The notes beneath the pieces were generated by a model. That model saw nothing but the letters and a program-made list of their open reading frames with translations. It was not told the origin of the DNA and did not search any database. A DNA stretch of 64,000 nucleotides, taken from NCBI GenBank assembly GCA_950022655.1, contig OX465579.1, forward strand, positions 76,395,193 to 76,459,192, in the 5' to 3' direction. The DNA comes from Alentia gelatinosa (taxonomy: Eukaryota; Annelida; Polychaeta; Phyllodocida; Polynoidae). Made by a program: the position numbers and the translations under genes. Shown here in pieces: positions 36,401-47,082 of the stretch (position 1 is its first letter; every line of letters starts with the position of its first letter).

Positions 36401-37013
36401 ATAATGGCCTAACTGGCCCTTAAAAGCTATCATTTTTAAGATGTTGTTACTATCGGTTGTGAATAGTCAACTTAATGAATGACTCCAAGGCTTTGTCCCA
36501 TTACAAGCTTTATTGCGGATGGTATTACGGTGTGCTGTACTAACCGGACTAATTCGAGTACATGAAAATCAGGATTATATGCTGGCTCCATGTTTACCGC
36601 GTGGGGGCGACCCTGTTGATCATTACCAAGGGGTCGCCTCCATGAGCGTGTTACGCAGCCAGCTTGGTCAGTTAGGCCAAGGGGTACAATCTGTGTTTCA
36701 CATACCAATATTTTGGATCATAACAATGTGGGTAGGTAGGTTTTATTTCAGAGCAGTTGACGAAATCTTGCAACTGGGATGCATTGATAAGGTAATAGAG
36801 TAGTTCATGGTTTACCCGGTAGGGTAACATTTTGCGGTATTCTCTCGCAACTACTACTGGCAGTTTAACAATGCTATACTTGATACTTTAGTTGCCATTG
36901 TGATTGCAGTTTTATTGTGATTATTATCATGTAATTTCCGCAACACGTGATACTAGATCTTATATTCCTTTTTCAGAGATACAGAGATTTCTAAAGACCC
37001 AACGTTCATCTAA
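30427..37013 (+). CDS. Unrecognised two-pass membrane protein with lysine-rich cytoplasmic-type region, 404 aa
   Basis: Coding exons are 30427-30558, 32366-32845, 34292-34502, 35321-35549, 35787-35912 and 36977-37013 (TAA at 37011). All are GT/AG and keep phase, giving 404 codons plus stop. No signal peptide. Residues 86-91 and 147-152 are both KLKGLF; between them come a lysine-rich stretch (about 93-115, repeated EKK) and an acidic stretch (about 116-136). A proline-rich part (about 220-246) precedes two hydrophobic segments (about 263-283 and 290-313) joined by a very short NxSYNPTL turn and containing GPCFLGLSIF. The tail is polar. The short-loop membrane hairpin with a GP-FL-L motif recalls small neuronal two-pass proteins such as PIRT, but I do not claim homology. 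Introns hold several foldback elements. An AATAAA lies at 37263-37268. Confidence 0.8.
30609..30702. mobile_element. Foldback element
   Basis: Outer arms AAGCCACAAAA and TTTTGTGGCTT; inner arms TACGGTTTGTACGGAA and TTCCGTACGAATCGTA; apex GAGGCGTTTACGCC. In intron 1 of the 404-aa gene. Confidence 0.75.
30717..30840. mobile_element. Short insertion flanked by 17-bp direct repeats
   Basis: TAACAACTAATATTTTA occurs at 30717-30733 and again at about 30824-30840. Between them CCAAGACGT and ACGTCTTG form an inverted pair. This looks like a small insertion with a long target duplication, or a slipped duplication. Confidence 0.5.
31740..31849. mobile_element. Foldback element, arms about 47 bp
   Basis: Arms at 31740-31786 and 31803-31849 contain GAATTCTTTCGTTCCGTTG and its inverse with one or two mismatches; the loop is about 16 bases, T-rich. 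Confidence 0.85.
31972..32140. mobile_element. Foldback element, arms about 63 bp
   Basis: The left arm from 31972 (AAGTTGTGGAGCTCAGAATG) and the right arm ending 32140 are nearly exact inverses, including GACATAGAGTCGCCGCCAAT. The loop is about 45 bases. It lies about 225 bases before exon 2 of the 404-aa gene. Confidence 0.85.
33146..33250. repeat. Decayed foldback related to family A
   Basis: GGCCATATTATACGAGGAG and the later GGATAATACGAC form degraded arms around an AATCCGAGGATACTGC centre. In intron 2 of the 404-aa gene. Confidence 0.4.
36193..36352. mobile_element. Pogo/Tigger-like MITE remnant
   Basis: Left end AGTAGACCCCTGTCTAACGG and right end GCTTATACGGGGTTTTACTG are imperfect inverses flanked by TA, as in pogo-type elements with CCCC-rich ends. 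No transposase. In intron 5 of the 404-aa gene. Confidence 0.5.
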
Positions 37014-39673
37014 GGAGAGTCTCCAGGTGGAGAGTTTCAGTTTTCCGTCACTTAGAAGGACATTCCCAATTAGTTGACTCACTTTGGTTATAGATACTTA
37101 GTTGAAACATGTGTCAATTAAATTGGCTTAGATATCGTTCAGTCTGGGCGTATACCATCTAAATAATTAAATTTCAAGCCTATCTATACCCTATAGAAGG
37201 CGAAGTGTGTTAGGTTACTTAAAAGATTATAAGTATTTTCATATTCTCTCTCATTTTGGCCTAATAAATCATTGGTTATTAAGAGCTTGTAAAACTATTA
37301 TGCTATTGCTATCATAATTATGTGTTTACACAACATTACCTCTAATTTTTGAAACAGTCTTAATGATGATGAGTTCTTTCCAGTGTGGAAGCTCTCAGGG
37401 TTTGATAAAATAGGAATTCTGCATTTTTATTTTACATATTCAGACCAGATGACACTCGCATGAATATAGTACTTGTTAAGCTGAAGTATTGGCAGGTAGT
37501 TAATTTAGTGAGCAGTCTTACTATACGGAAGCTGGCTTACTGTTGTACGTCCTACAAGTGTTATTTTGAGACACTGGCTTGTACGTCATAAAAATACGCG
37601 GTAGGATCATTGATCATATACATTCCGATGCCTAAGGCAGAAGCGTATATATGATCAATTGTTTTACCAAATATTTTGACATATGAAGAGCGTCAGCCTG
37701 TTTTCGTATTATCATATGCCATGAATTGGCGAAATTTACCTTCTATTCATGTCAATTGAATGGCTGTACCCCGTAAGCTATAGTGTGACGTTCAGCCTTA
37801 GATACGACATGGAACCACAGGTACATAATAATTGTTAAGCAGCAAACAGTATTTAGAATATCCAATATGTTACCTCTTATTACATGTATATCTGCGTGTG
37901 TCAGTACATCCATTAATGTAAAAAGGAAATGACAATTGTATCTTATACAACATTTTTGATGACATAAAGTTTTCTATACATCAAAAGTGTTATTTTGATA
38001 CTTGTTTTTTGTGATCCTATGGGGGAGGTGTCCATCGGGCTCCCGACACGCACCGATACACACCGATATTGACCTCCCAATACAAAACCCATATCGTAGC
38101 AAAATCGTTGCGCTTATCGGTCAGGTTTCCACGATAATGCTACTGACACACACCGACGCGCTACGATAAAAGACCCGTATTGTAGAGGGTCTATGACAAT
38201 CGATGATGATCGATTGTCATAGCACGTCGGTACGTGATGGTGTGTATTGGCGAGGCTTTGAACGGGGAATCATAAGAAATAATTGACGTAGAGATTATGA
38301 AATTTTCAGAATACCTAGACTGTATAATGATAATGCTGCTCTTCAAATATGGTAAATTTTGATAATAGATAAAGGTCTCAAATCGATGATTTTATACTTT
38401 AACTTAGAACTGATTTTTTTTACTAAATATTATTATGAAATATTGGTCTGTATCTACAGGTAAAATATCAATCATAAATATGCATCATTTCAGGAAATAT
38501 TGTTTTCATTACTTAAGAAACCTTCCATTTCTGAGCCGAATCATACATTCTGTACACGTAGTTGACATCTATTTTGCTTTGTAGTTAAATCTTCCTGTGT
38601 CGTGCCCTGCATTTTAGTGATTAAAAAAGAATTTCATGTCGACACATTCTCCAGTAAATTTTCAGTTTTCGAATTGATGTTAATATATTTCATACACTTG
38701 GATCTCTGTTTTGTGCATCCTTTCTCTTTTATATCACTCACCTTGCACAAGGTAGTAGAGGTAACCCATTCATCATGGGCGAGGCTTTGAGGCATCACCA
38801 TGCTATATTCGGTGATGCACCATTTTTCAAGATTTAAATAGAATCGTTGATTTTGGTAATAACATAGGGAATAATTGCAATACATACATGAAACTTCCAC
38901 AGCGTGTAGGTATAATATCATAATTAAATATTATATGGAAAAATAAATGATATCAGGTATCATGTGTCAAATCATATTGTAATGTTCTGGTCTCTGCTAT
39001 GACCAATCATAATTGTTTCTTTTCAAAAGGATTAATGATCTAGATAGTATGCAAGGATTACTCGTTTAGAGGTCTTCCATCAATGGATATTTCAGGACAA
39101 GGTTTACACTTTTCATTTTATATTAAACTACTGTTTAGCTTGCAAGAATTGTAAGCATGTTCAACCAAACTCTCTGAAATTGTATGTAATGTGTGTAGAT
39201 CTTTTGCTGTTAGAAGATCTCTGGCAGAAATACTTCTAGATGTATATTATTTGGTACTATAGAAATTACAAGGGTGGCAATCTTTTCTGAATATAAGATA
39301 ACAGTCAATCAGTTAGGCAATAGATAAGCCAGCTTAAGTATGAGTCACACACAAAATTAAGACAAAAACAGACAAAAAAGGGAGCAAGACCAATTTTAGG
39401 TAATGAGACTTTTGTTTACTTTGTAAGATGATCGGTTCTATGATACAAAATGAACATGATGGAGCATAAAGCAAGAAGTTTTGTAAACCTTTTCGATTTG
39501 ATAAAGGTTATGCTAAAAAAATCTAAATTGTCTGTAATTATTAGTATCAAAAATGACTGAATTGGAAAAGTCACCATTTTGTAGCAACTCTTCCCTGTCT
39601 TGAAGTTTACTGTATGGTTTACCCTCATTATTGCTCACTCTAGTTCCCGGACGATGACCGGGGAACTAGAACG
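37014..39673. other. Downstream intergenic DNA with one small palindrome
   Basis: 3' flank of the 404-aa gene. CTATGACAATCGAT...ATCGATTGTCATAG (38191-38221) is a clean small palindrome inside a segment rich in ACACACCGAT words (about 38040-38260), probably another degraded inverted-repeat element. Nothing coding is seen. Confidence 0.4.
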
Positions 39674-40500
39674 AACTCCTTTCTAATGCCAACTTACTTC
39701 ATAATCTCCAGTTTGGGTTTCGTCCCGGAGCAAAGACCCAACAGTTGCAAAATCAGATTTACAGAAAGATATGCGGGCCCTGGGTGACTGCTGTTGTGCA
39801 AGCGGTCTCATGATCAACGACACCAAAACAAAAGTCATGGGGTTTAGTACTGATCAGTTGTTAAAGTGCCCGGCACTCGATGTAAAATTAAATGATGTCG
39901 CTGTATCATCTTGCTTGAGCTACAAATAAATTTAGGGATCATGATTGATACCAGTTTGAGGTGATCCACACCTGTTCATTCCATGGTCCGTAATATTAGT
40001 GGGCATCTCTTAAAATTTGGGAAGCTACGCAGATTCCTTACCTCTGATGCAGCAAGGCAGGTTATTAAACAAGCATTATGCCACTGTTTGAATACTGCTC
40101 CTTCGTGTTCGATAGCTGAAAACCTGACCAACAAATACAAATACTTGAAAAGCTACACAACCGAGGATTGAGAACTATTTTGGAAAGCGCTACTCGTAAC
40201 ATGTCCATAACAGAGCTAGATTCAAAATGTGCAATTACTCCAAAGTATATGATACACCACAAAAAGCAGCTCCTAGTTATCATGTTTAGGAACAAGTTCA
40301 ACGGTGACTGGAGATACAATACGAAATGCAAGAAACGTTCCGGAGAGAAAATAAACTTCAAAGTAGAAATAACCAGAACCACAGCGGTACAGAAGTCTCT
40401 GTACTATTGTGGTGCAAGAGCATGGAGTTATTTTACCCACCTCTGCTCAAGATTTGTTCAAGTCTTATATATTGATATGTAGGGAGGGCGAGAGGCGATG
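39674..40500 (+). mobile_element. Decayed LINE with deleted reverse-transcriptase core
   Basis: One frame contains NLLHNLQFGFRPGAKTQQ, the FGFRxG region of a non-LTR reverse transcriptase. After a frame change comes SGLMINDTKTKVMGFST, the segment that normally follows the catalytic YADD block; the YADD block itself is absent, so an internal deletion is inferred. Further on are LRTILESATRNMSITEL and a C-terminal Y.GA.AWSYF block. Several frameshifts and stops. Different family from the element at 1-645. Confidence 0.7.
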
Positions 40501-40700
40501 ATAGACTGAAATCCATTTCCCGATACCTTAATTAGATCCAAAGTTATTAAAATTACAAAATTGAGGTGAGGTACTTGTAATAGTATACAGGCAATAGGAC
40601 ATTTTCCCATTTTCATTTTCATAAAGGTAAAAATTAAAAGGTAAAAATTACCCTACATGTAAAAAAGAAACCGGAAAATTCTGCATATTTCATGGATATC

Positions 40701-40900
40701 NNNNNNNNNNNNNNNNNNNNNNNNNNNNNNNNNNNNNNNNNNNNNNNNNNNNNNNNNNNNNNNNNNNNNNNNNNNNNNNNNNNNNNNNNNNNNNNNNNNN
40801 NNNNNNNNNNNNNNNNNNNNNNNNNNNNNNNNNNNNNNNNNNNNNNNNNNNNNNNNNNNNNNNNNNNNNNNNNNNNNNNNNNNNNNNNNNNNNNNNNNNN
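40701..40900. other. Assembly gap (200 N)
   Basis: Exactly 200 undetermined bases, a conventional placeholder length, so the real gap size is unknown. Open frames crossing it are meaningless. Confidence 0.99.
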
Positions 40901-42624
40901 TATCTGTATCTGTAACTGTATCCCCCATTACCTCTTTTAGGTCTTGGTGATGACAATGGTGATGGTAATGGTGATGGTGAACGTGTAGTTTGTTAACGGA
41001 TAGTTGCCCCAGTCTCTTGTTTCTCTTTCATGTTCATTTCATACAAGTTTTAAGTTTCTCGAAGAATACTTTCGGTTAACAACCAATTTATCGGTATAAC
41101 TCATATCAGTCTATTTCCCCAAATATAGTTGAATCTTCTGAGGAGTAGGGCTATAGCTTTTGCAGATTTCACTACAGCCCCTCTACGTTTAGTCCAAGCT
41201 AATTTTTTTTCACCAATCAACCCACTTTACATAGAGTTTTCTTGTATGACTTCAGCATTCTGAATGTGCTCTGACTCACATTAAGGATCCCTTTAAACAT
41301 GTTGATAACTATATCCCGCCATAGCCAGAATCTGTTCCCTTGACGCAGTCCGTAAAACACACTGACATTGTTTTATAGATGTAGCAGGACGCTGTGAACC
41401 TGAGAAAGGCAATGGTAGAGTCTACTCTACCCATTGTAAACACTGTTTGACATTGACTGGTTCTTCACTTTATACACAATGCAGCACTCCTCCGAAAATA
41501 TCCTTGTTCTAATCCTGAAACTGGCTTCACATCCTTGAGTCATATCCAGGAATAGGTACCCGTATGGTGTCCTCTGTGTAATATCATTATAAGCTTCTAC
41601 TATTGCTAAAGAAAGCTGTTTTTCTGTCTGTGAGCAGAGGAGGTACACAGCGCAGCGCCCTCTGCAGTGTTGAGCGATAATAAAGAACCAAAACAACATG
41701 CTACGAACACTACGATCCACTGCTTCCTAACAGATACGGAATCGCTTGTACAGACGTTTTTATAAAAGTTCTAGATGCGATTAAACAACTAACATCTCCC
41801 AAACACTTTGTTTTGTAGCACCAGTACTTCTTTTAGGAATGTCATCCTCTATGAATTAAGAATTCGATCTGGATTTCAGTTGACAGTTGAGTGAGACTCT
41901 CTTAGTAAAAATATGTCAAATTTGGCTAACTTTGAACAGCTACTGTGGGCAAACAACTTAAGTTCTATCAAAGATCTTTTCATGTATTGATAGAGTGATA
42001 TTTGATTTATTTAAAACCACCAAAGAACTCAATAGCACCTCCGGCTTTATCTGGGTTTTGTTTGTTTCATTCCCACAAAAATAGTCCATAGCATAGCACT
42101 ATAGTTATAGCCCCAGAAGTGAGTGTATTTATGTGAGCGAAAATAGGGGTATTTATCAGTTCAGAGATGATTTCAATATCAAAACATAAAAGACAGTTAT
42201 TTATTGAACTCTGAATACAATGTAAACACATATGCACATATAATCTAAGCATTGCTTATGACTGACACAAGCTAAGAACAGCTTAGTGTGTGTCAGACTG
42301 GAGAGCTCCTTCCCCTCTGCTGTCGGGTTTGAAAGTGGCGCTGTGAGGCTGCCGCGATCGCATATATATGGTTCAGGTCAGTATAGAGGGCGCTGCGCTG
42401 TGCACCTCCTCTGGTCTGTGAGGGTGGTTGTGGCCCCTAAGATTCGAGGTCAACTCTCGACTGTATAACCCTACCAAGGCGCTAGAAAATATCATGTAAG
42501 GAGGTCAGGGTGAAGGTTGGGGTTTGCTGCGAATGCAGTCATTGGCTACTCGGTCTACTCTATTCCTTATATGGACTTAAGGTAATGGGACAACTCCATG
42601 CTGCTGTCTAGCTATAGTTGAAAC
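40901..42624. other. Intergenic with a long-range inverted pair
   Basis: A 35-38 base block (AGAGGAGGTACACAGCGCAG...) at 41628-41662 recurs inverted at 42385-42422, about 720 bases away. The interval encodes nothing recognised. The pair could be termini of an element or two independent short repeats. Confidence 0.45.
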
Positions 42625-43110
42625 CTATCCTCCAACTCTAGGGTTTTTAAATATCACATTATACTCTGTATTAAGGGAGATTGTACGCGCATGTTTCCCC
42701 GCTTTGAAAATGTTCTGTGAGATAAAGTACACACTAATTTCCATGTGGTGTGAACCTACCGTGAACAGTTTCTGTATCTCTAAATTGTTATTTACCTCCT
42801 TCATCAAATCGTCCAGCACAATCAAACAATGTTCACTATTAGCGATAGCGTTTATAGTGTGTGAATTAGGGAGTCCTTCATGAAATTCTATATCGTCAAT
42901 CTCATTTTTTATTTCTTCATGCACCTTCTTGTATACTGCATAACAGAACAAAACCTTCTTAGGGTAATCACCGTTCTGATACATCACATGTCTCCTCTTC
43001 AGTACATTCATAATAAAAAATGTTTAACCACATTTAGATGGTCCATTTATACACAGTGTAGATGCCGGTTTTAGTAGTTCTAAGTTCATTCCTCGCTATC
43101 TCCTTGACTA
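42625..43110 (-). pseudogene. Broken Polinton/adintovirus-type packaging ATPase (FtsK-HerA fold)
   Basis: The reading frame contains a P-loop region, VEFHEGLP-like text (here IEFHEGLPNSH), Walker B LIVLDDLM, LFTVGSHH and ISLNTEYNVIFKNPR. This order is typical of the genome-packaging ATPase of Polinton/Maverick elements and related animal dsDNA viruses. The P-loop reads GPSKCG and then a TAA stop (43024-43026) at the place of the invariant lysine, so the copy is inactive. The frame also seems shifted at the N-terminal side. No capsid, protease, integrase or polymerase gene is visible nearby: an isolated fossil fragment. Assigned by remembered motifs. Confidence 0.65.
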
Positions 43111-44006
43111 ATTCAGCCATATTCTTTTCTCTTCTTTTTTCTTTTTTCCCTCCAAAAACCTCTCTGTGTTAAACTATATTCTGACTATTAATTAATATCA
43201 GATAACACTGCATACATAGTATACTCCAACTATGTCTACCACATACACATCTAATTACGATCGGTCAACACCTTACACCTGGAGACGTGTTTATCGGTAC
43301 ACACAAGCGCGCCAGGGAATGTGTGCTCCCCCTGTTTGCCAGATGTGGAGCAGTAATCCCCGATCGGAGAGAACAATAGCCTAGCTAAGCCTTTAAGACG
43401 ATGCGCGGCTGGCTATGTACATGATTAGAGCCGAATAACAATAGATTTGGCAATAAACAAACCAAAGAACAATGCGTGGAGCACCACACATGACAGGTTT
43501 TGAACAATTGATTTTACGGTCTACGGCTATGTATACTACTGCAATTAGGCACCGATGAAAAATGGGAGTCCACAATTTCGTTCTGATGACATGGTGTCTA
43601 TGACATTTAAATATGTTTAAATGGTGGTGGCTAATCGGGAGCATCGCAGAGTATTCTGCCGGGAAAATCATGTCTCACATGGGAACTACTGGCCAGAACA
43701 CTATGAAATGTTCGAATTAGGTAGGAGATACATATGCCGTATGCCCTGCGAATATGTTGGTTTTTGGATTAGGTTTAAGGATCTCATATCAATATTTTCT
43801 TAGTTTGACTTACAACAGATCTTTTAGTGCCTGTAAAAAATATACATTGTTGCTCTATGTGGCCTGGGAACCATTATTAATGCGGTTTTCCCTGAATTAA
43901 AGTGTATCATACATCTAAAAATGAAGATACCACCTCAAGATATGCACTTCTGCCCTGGTAATATCGTGGGGCATTCTCAGTCAACCCCTTGCGATGCGTA
44001 GTGAAG

Positions 44007-44090
44007 TGGCATGTCTAAACATTTGTCTACGATGTTGCACCCTCCCGATATGTCTAAATTAATATCGTAGTAAGTGGACGCCAGGCCTTA
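44007..44090 (+). mobile_element. MITE family C, deletion copy
   Basis: GGCATGTCTAAACATTTGTC followed by CCTCCCGATATGTC and a right end GTGGACGCCAGGCCTTA. It matches the right half of copy 1 (27442-27723); the left terminus is missing. Confidence 0.7.
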
Positions 44091-44136
44091 TGCTTACCCA
44101 GTTTTTTTTAGCCGCTTTGTTCCGAAATAACTTCGC

Positions 44137-44546
44137 TTAACCCTTTAAGGACGCCACCCATGGCAGAACTCCACACTTGGGGACGCTCACTAGAGACTAT
44201 GTACAGTTCTAGTCTAGTGGACGGGGGCATTGTCCTCTGAACTCAAAATTTGAAGGTGTATCACGTGATAAAATTTGTTATCCTTAATATTTCTATTTTC
44301 ATTATTTAAAATTCTAAAATATGAAGTTATACCTACATTCTGCGCAAATTTCAAGTTTATTGATAAAATATTTCCTTTTCAAAAGCAATTTCATAAATAT
44401 CCAGCAAATGATGCCTTACGGTATCATCCGTCCCCAGCCGGTTGATGCCTTAAGGCATTATCCGCCCCCAGCTGGGTGATGCTTTAAGGCATCATCCGCC
44501 CCCAGCCAGGTGATGCTTTAAGGCATCATCCGCCCTTAAAGGGTAA
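44137..44546. mobile_element. Inverted-terminus element containing a 34-bp tandem array
   Basis: Ends TTAACCCTTTAAGGACG and CGCCCTTAAAGGGTAA are inverted. Near the right end (44410-44535) are nearly four units of 34 bases, each holding the palindrome GATGCTTTAAGGCATC then CCGCCCCCAGCC. Just outside the right end, GCGGGTTAAGCGCTTACGCG-type words resemble pogo-like termini. No coding sequence. Confidence 0.7.
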
Positions 44547-44639
44547 AGCGGGTTAAGCGCTTACGCGGGGTATAATCTGTTTATGCGGGGTGACGGCTTA
44601 TGTGGGGTTAACTTAAATATCTAATACATAGACAATAAT

Positions 44640-44767
44640 CGATGGTTTTGTGGACAGGCGGCCGTAAACCATGAGAGGTTGACGCGTAGTAATACACGAG
44701 CGCTAGCGAGTGTATTACGCCGTCAACCGCGAGTGGTTTACAGAGCTGCCTGTTCACAAAATCATCG
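44640..44767. mobile_element. Foldback element with GAGCGCTAGCGAG apex
   Basis: Outer arms CGATGGTTTTGTGGACAGGC and GCCTGTTCACAAAATCATCG; inner arms contain GGTTGACGCGTAGTAATACA and its inverse; the apex is itself palindromic. Confidence 0.8.
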
Positions 44768-45046
44768 TTTGTTGCATTTGTTATCCATCTTTTTGAATAA
44801 ATTAAACCCTGTAATTGCCATGTTAATGGGTATAACACTACGAACTATTTCTCCCCGTATACCATGGTTTTAAGGCCGTATTCCACAGTTTTGAATCCGT
44901 ATACCACAGTTATGGTATCTGACAGGTTTTAAACAATGGGTAGTGGTTTACTGAGTCCCCATACATTTTCAATGGGGGCTTTGTATACGATGGATAATAA
45001 AAGGAACAATTTTCGTTCCAAGCAAAAGTGTATGCTAAAAGCAGGC

Positions 45047-45251
45047 TCCCACTATCACGATTTGCGCCTCCGACACACTACGATAGCCTTACGACAAGCG
45101 TTCCGATGAAAAAAATGAAATTTCTATCGGAAGGAACGAGTCTAGCTTTCACGATGGACCTGTTCCTTCCGATAAAAATTTCATTTTTTCATCGGAACGC
45201 TTGTCGTAAGGCTATCGTAGTGTGTCGGAGGCTCAAATCGTGATAGTGGGA
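45047..45251. mobile_element. Foldback element, arms about 85 bp
   Basis: TCCCACTATCACGATTTG at the left is inverted at the right; arms include GCCTTACGACAAGCGTTCCG. A MITE of family C begins only 9 bases further right. Confidence 0.85.
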
Positions 45252-45259
45252 TACCCCTT

Positions 45260-45545
45260 TAAGGCTCGGCGTCCACCTACTACGATAGAAATTTAGACCT
45301 CCGATTTGGCATCGATACAAATAGCAAATATCGGAGACATATCGGGAAGGTGTAGATTCGTAGACATATGTCTAGACATGCCAATCCACCATGCATCATA
45401 AGGGTTTTTTTCGGTGCCTAATCGCAGAAACGTGTTCAACTGCCTCGGTTTTAGGTGACCTTCCGACGCGATTTTGATTTTTTATCGGGAGGTGCATCGT
45501 AGACCGTATCGGAGCAATATCGTAGTAGGTGGACGCCGGGCCTTA
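45260..45545 (-). mobile_element. MITE family C, copy 2 (reversed)
   Basis: Termini TAAGGCTCGGCGTCCACC and GGTGGACGCCGGGCCTTA; the interior matches 27442-27723 in reverse (GACATATGTCTAGACATGCC). Immediately to the right TTAGACGGGGTTCTACTGTG resembles one end of a pogo-like element. Confidence 0.85.
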
Positions 45546-45726
45546 CGATGGGTGTCAGTTAGACGGGGTTCTACTGTGCCGAACGCCTATGTAATACTAC
45601 CCTCAGCTAGTGGTGCTGTATGAATAATGCTCGGGCTCAGTGAGATGTAGTGAATGAACTATGAATCGACTGGCTTTTGTCTTCGTATATTTTAAGGTAT
45701 ATGATAAGTGACTTAGCCGTTCTCGG

Positions 45727-45794
45727 CCTTTTGTACCATAAGTACGTCCCTCCGCCCCTAGCGTCGGCACGTATACTTATTATGGTACAAAAGA
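45727..45794. mobile_element. Small foldback element
   Basis: CCTTTTGTACCATAAGTACG and the inverse ending TATGGTACAAAAG surround a C-rich loop. Confidence 0.7.
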
Positions 45795-46671
45795 CCTCGG
45801 ACAGTCATCCCTATATGAGGTTGGATACACACACTTGACAATCCCTATTTATGTACCCCACAAGTGACTGGATAGAAATGAGGACAAGTGGAACTTAAAT
45901 TTGCTGTGCTTTTTGCGGAATATCTAAGGGACCATCCACGTCATTCTGGCAGAAAGCTAAAACTGCAGTATGCTTGAGGCAGATTTTTTTTCTCCAGAGA
46001 GCATGACTTGGTAAATCGTGCGGAGTTTCAGCGCCACATGAAATCTGTTCAGAAGAGTGAATCGCAACTATTACAGAAACAAAAATACTGTCAGTGAGTC
46101 TCAATGGGATTTCTGGTGAGGTCGCCGTCTCATCAACATGATGCGTACTTCCTGCTATGGACACATATCATGGGAACATAGCAGTTTTATGCGGTTTTGT
46201 GTGCATACTTCCCATGTATATCTTCCATGTATAACATAGATTTTGCATGAATAATGTACACATACACTGAACACATGCATATTCCACATGTATCCATTCA
46301 TGCTCACATGTATCTTGTACATGCATTTTTATTGATAAAGAAAAGGAAAAATTTGTTCTTGTATTTGTATTCACATGGTACGGTAGGTATGGGACTAAAG
46401 AGGAAATTTACGTAAACTCGGGTCCTCTGTTACCCATTGCCTATGGGCCGGTTCATACTAGGTACTGACGATACACTGCACAAAACTAACCAGTTTATTC
46501 CTATATACGCCATCGCGAAAGTGCACCACAGAACAGTTCAATAGAGCATTAATTCAGTGTCTTAGGATCTCTGGTTGATGAGAGCCAAAAGAATTGCGCG
46601 TGCTTATAATGGGACTATTCATTCCAGTACCGGGTGTTAACCTAATCTGCTTGTCTACGGAGAAGAGATAG

Positions 46672-47082
46672 TCTGAGGATAGTCTCAGGACTCGGACGAC
46701 GGCAAGTTTATCACAATATGAAAAGCATAGCCCACGGGCTCCCTTCTGCCCTTATTGGGAAGAAGATCACCTGTATATGGAGGACCTCAGAGTCAAGGAG
46801 CGTTATTGGTTGCCTGCCCCGGTGGACGACAATGACGTTTCCGATGATGATGATGAGTGGATGCAGGACGATGCCTCGCCCAAAGTTTGGTACACCAACC
46901 GCGTTAAGGGAGTCTCGTCTACTTCTTACCAGAAGATTAAGATTCTGACTAAACTATGGTGTTATGCCCCCTCCCCCTCCTCGTCCCCGCCCCCTCCTTC
47001 ACCAGGTAAATCTGAGGTGGGACAACATGGCATGGATGCCCTCAACTGCCTCTTGATCACTTCATGCTCTACATATCACTAA
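46672..47082 (+). CDS. Possible exon or ORF of unknown function
   Basis: This frame is open from just after a stop at 46669-46671 to 47082, about 136 codons. It includes APFCPYWEEDHLYMEDLRVK, an acidic stretch (DDDDEWMQDD) and a Pro/Ser-rich run. Composition is more protein-like than that of surrounding frames, but no domain is recognised, and its limits (splice sites or start; internal ATG at 46777) are uncertain. Confidence 0.3.
   Translation, partial: SEDSLRTRTTASLSQYEKHSPRAPFCPYWEEDHLYMEDLRVKERYWLPAPVDDNDVSDDDDEWMQDDASPKVWYTNRVKGVSSTSYQKIKILTKLWCYAPSPSSSPPPPSPGKSEVGQHGMDALNCLLITSCSTYH

Noticed and set aside
40653..40956. Open frames of unknown residues
   Set aside because: They cross the 200-N gap and carry no information.
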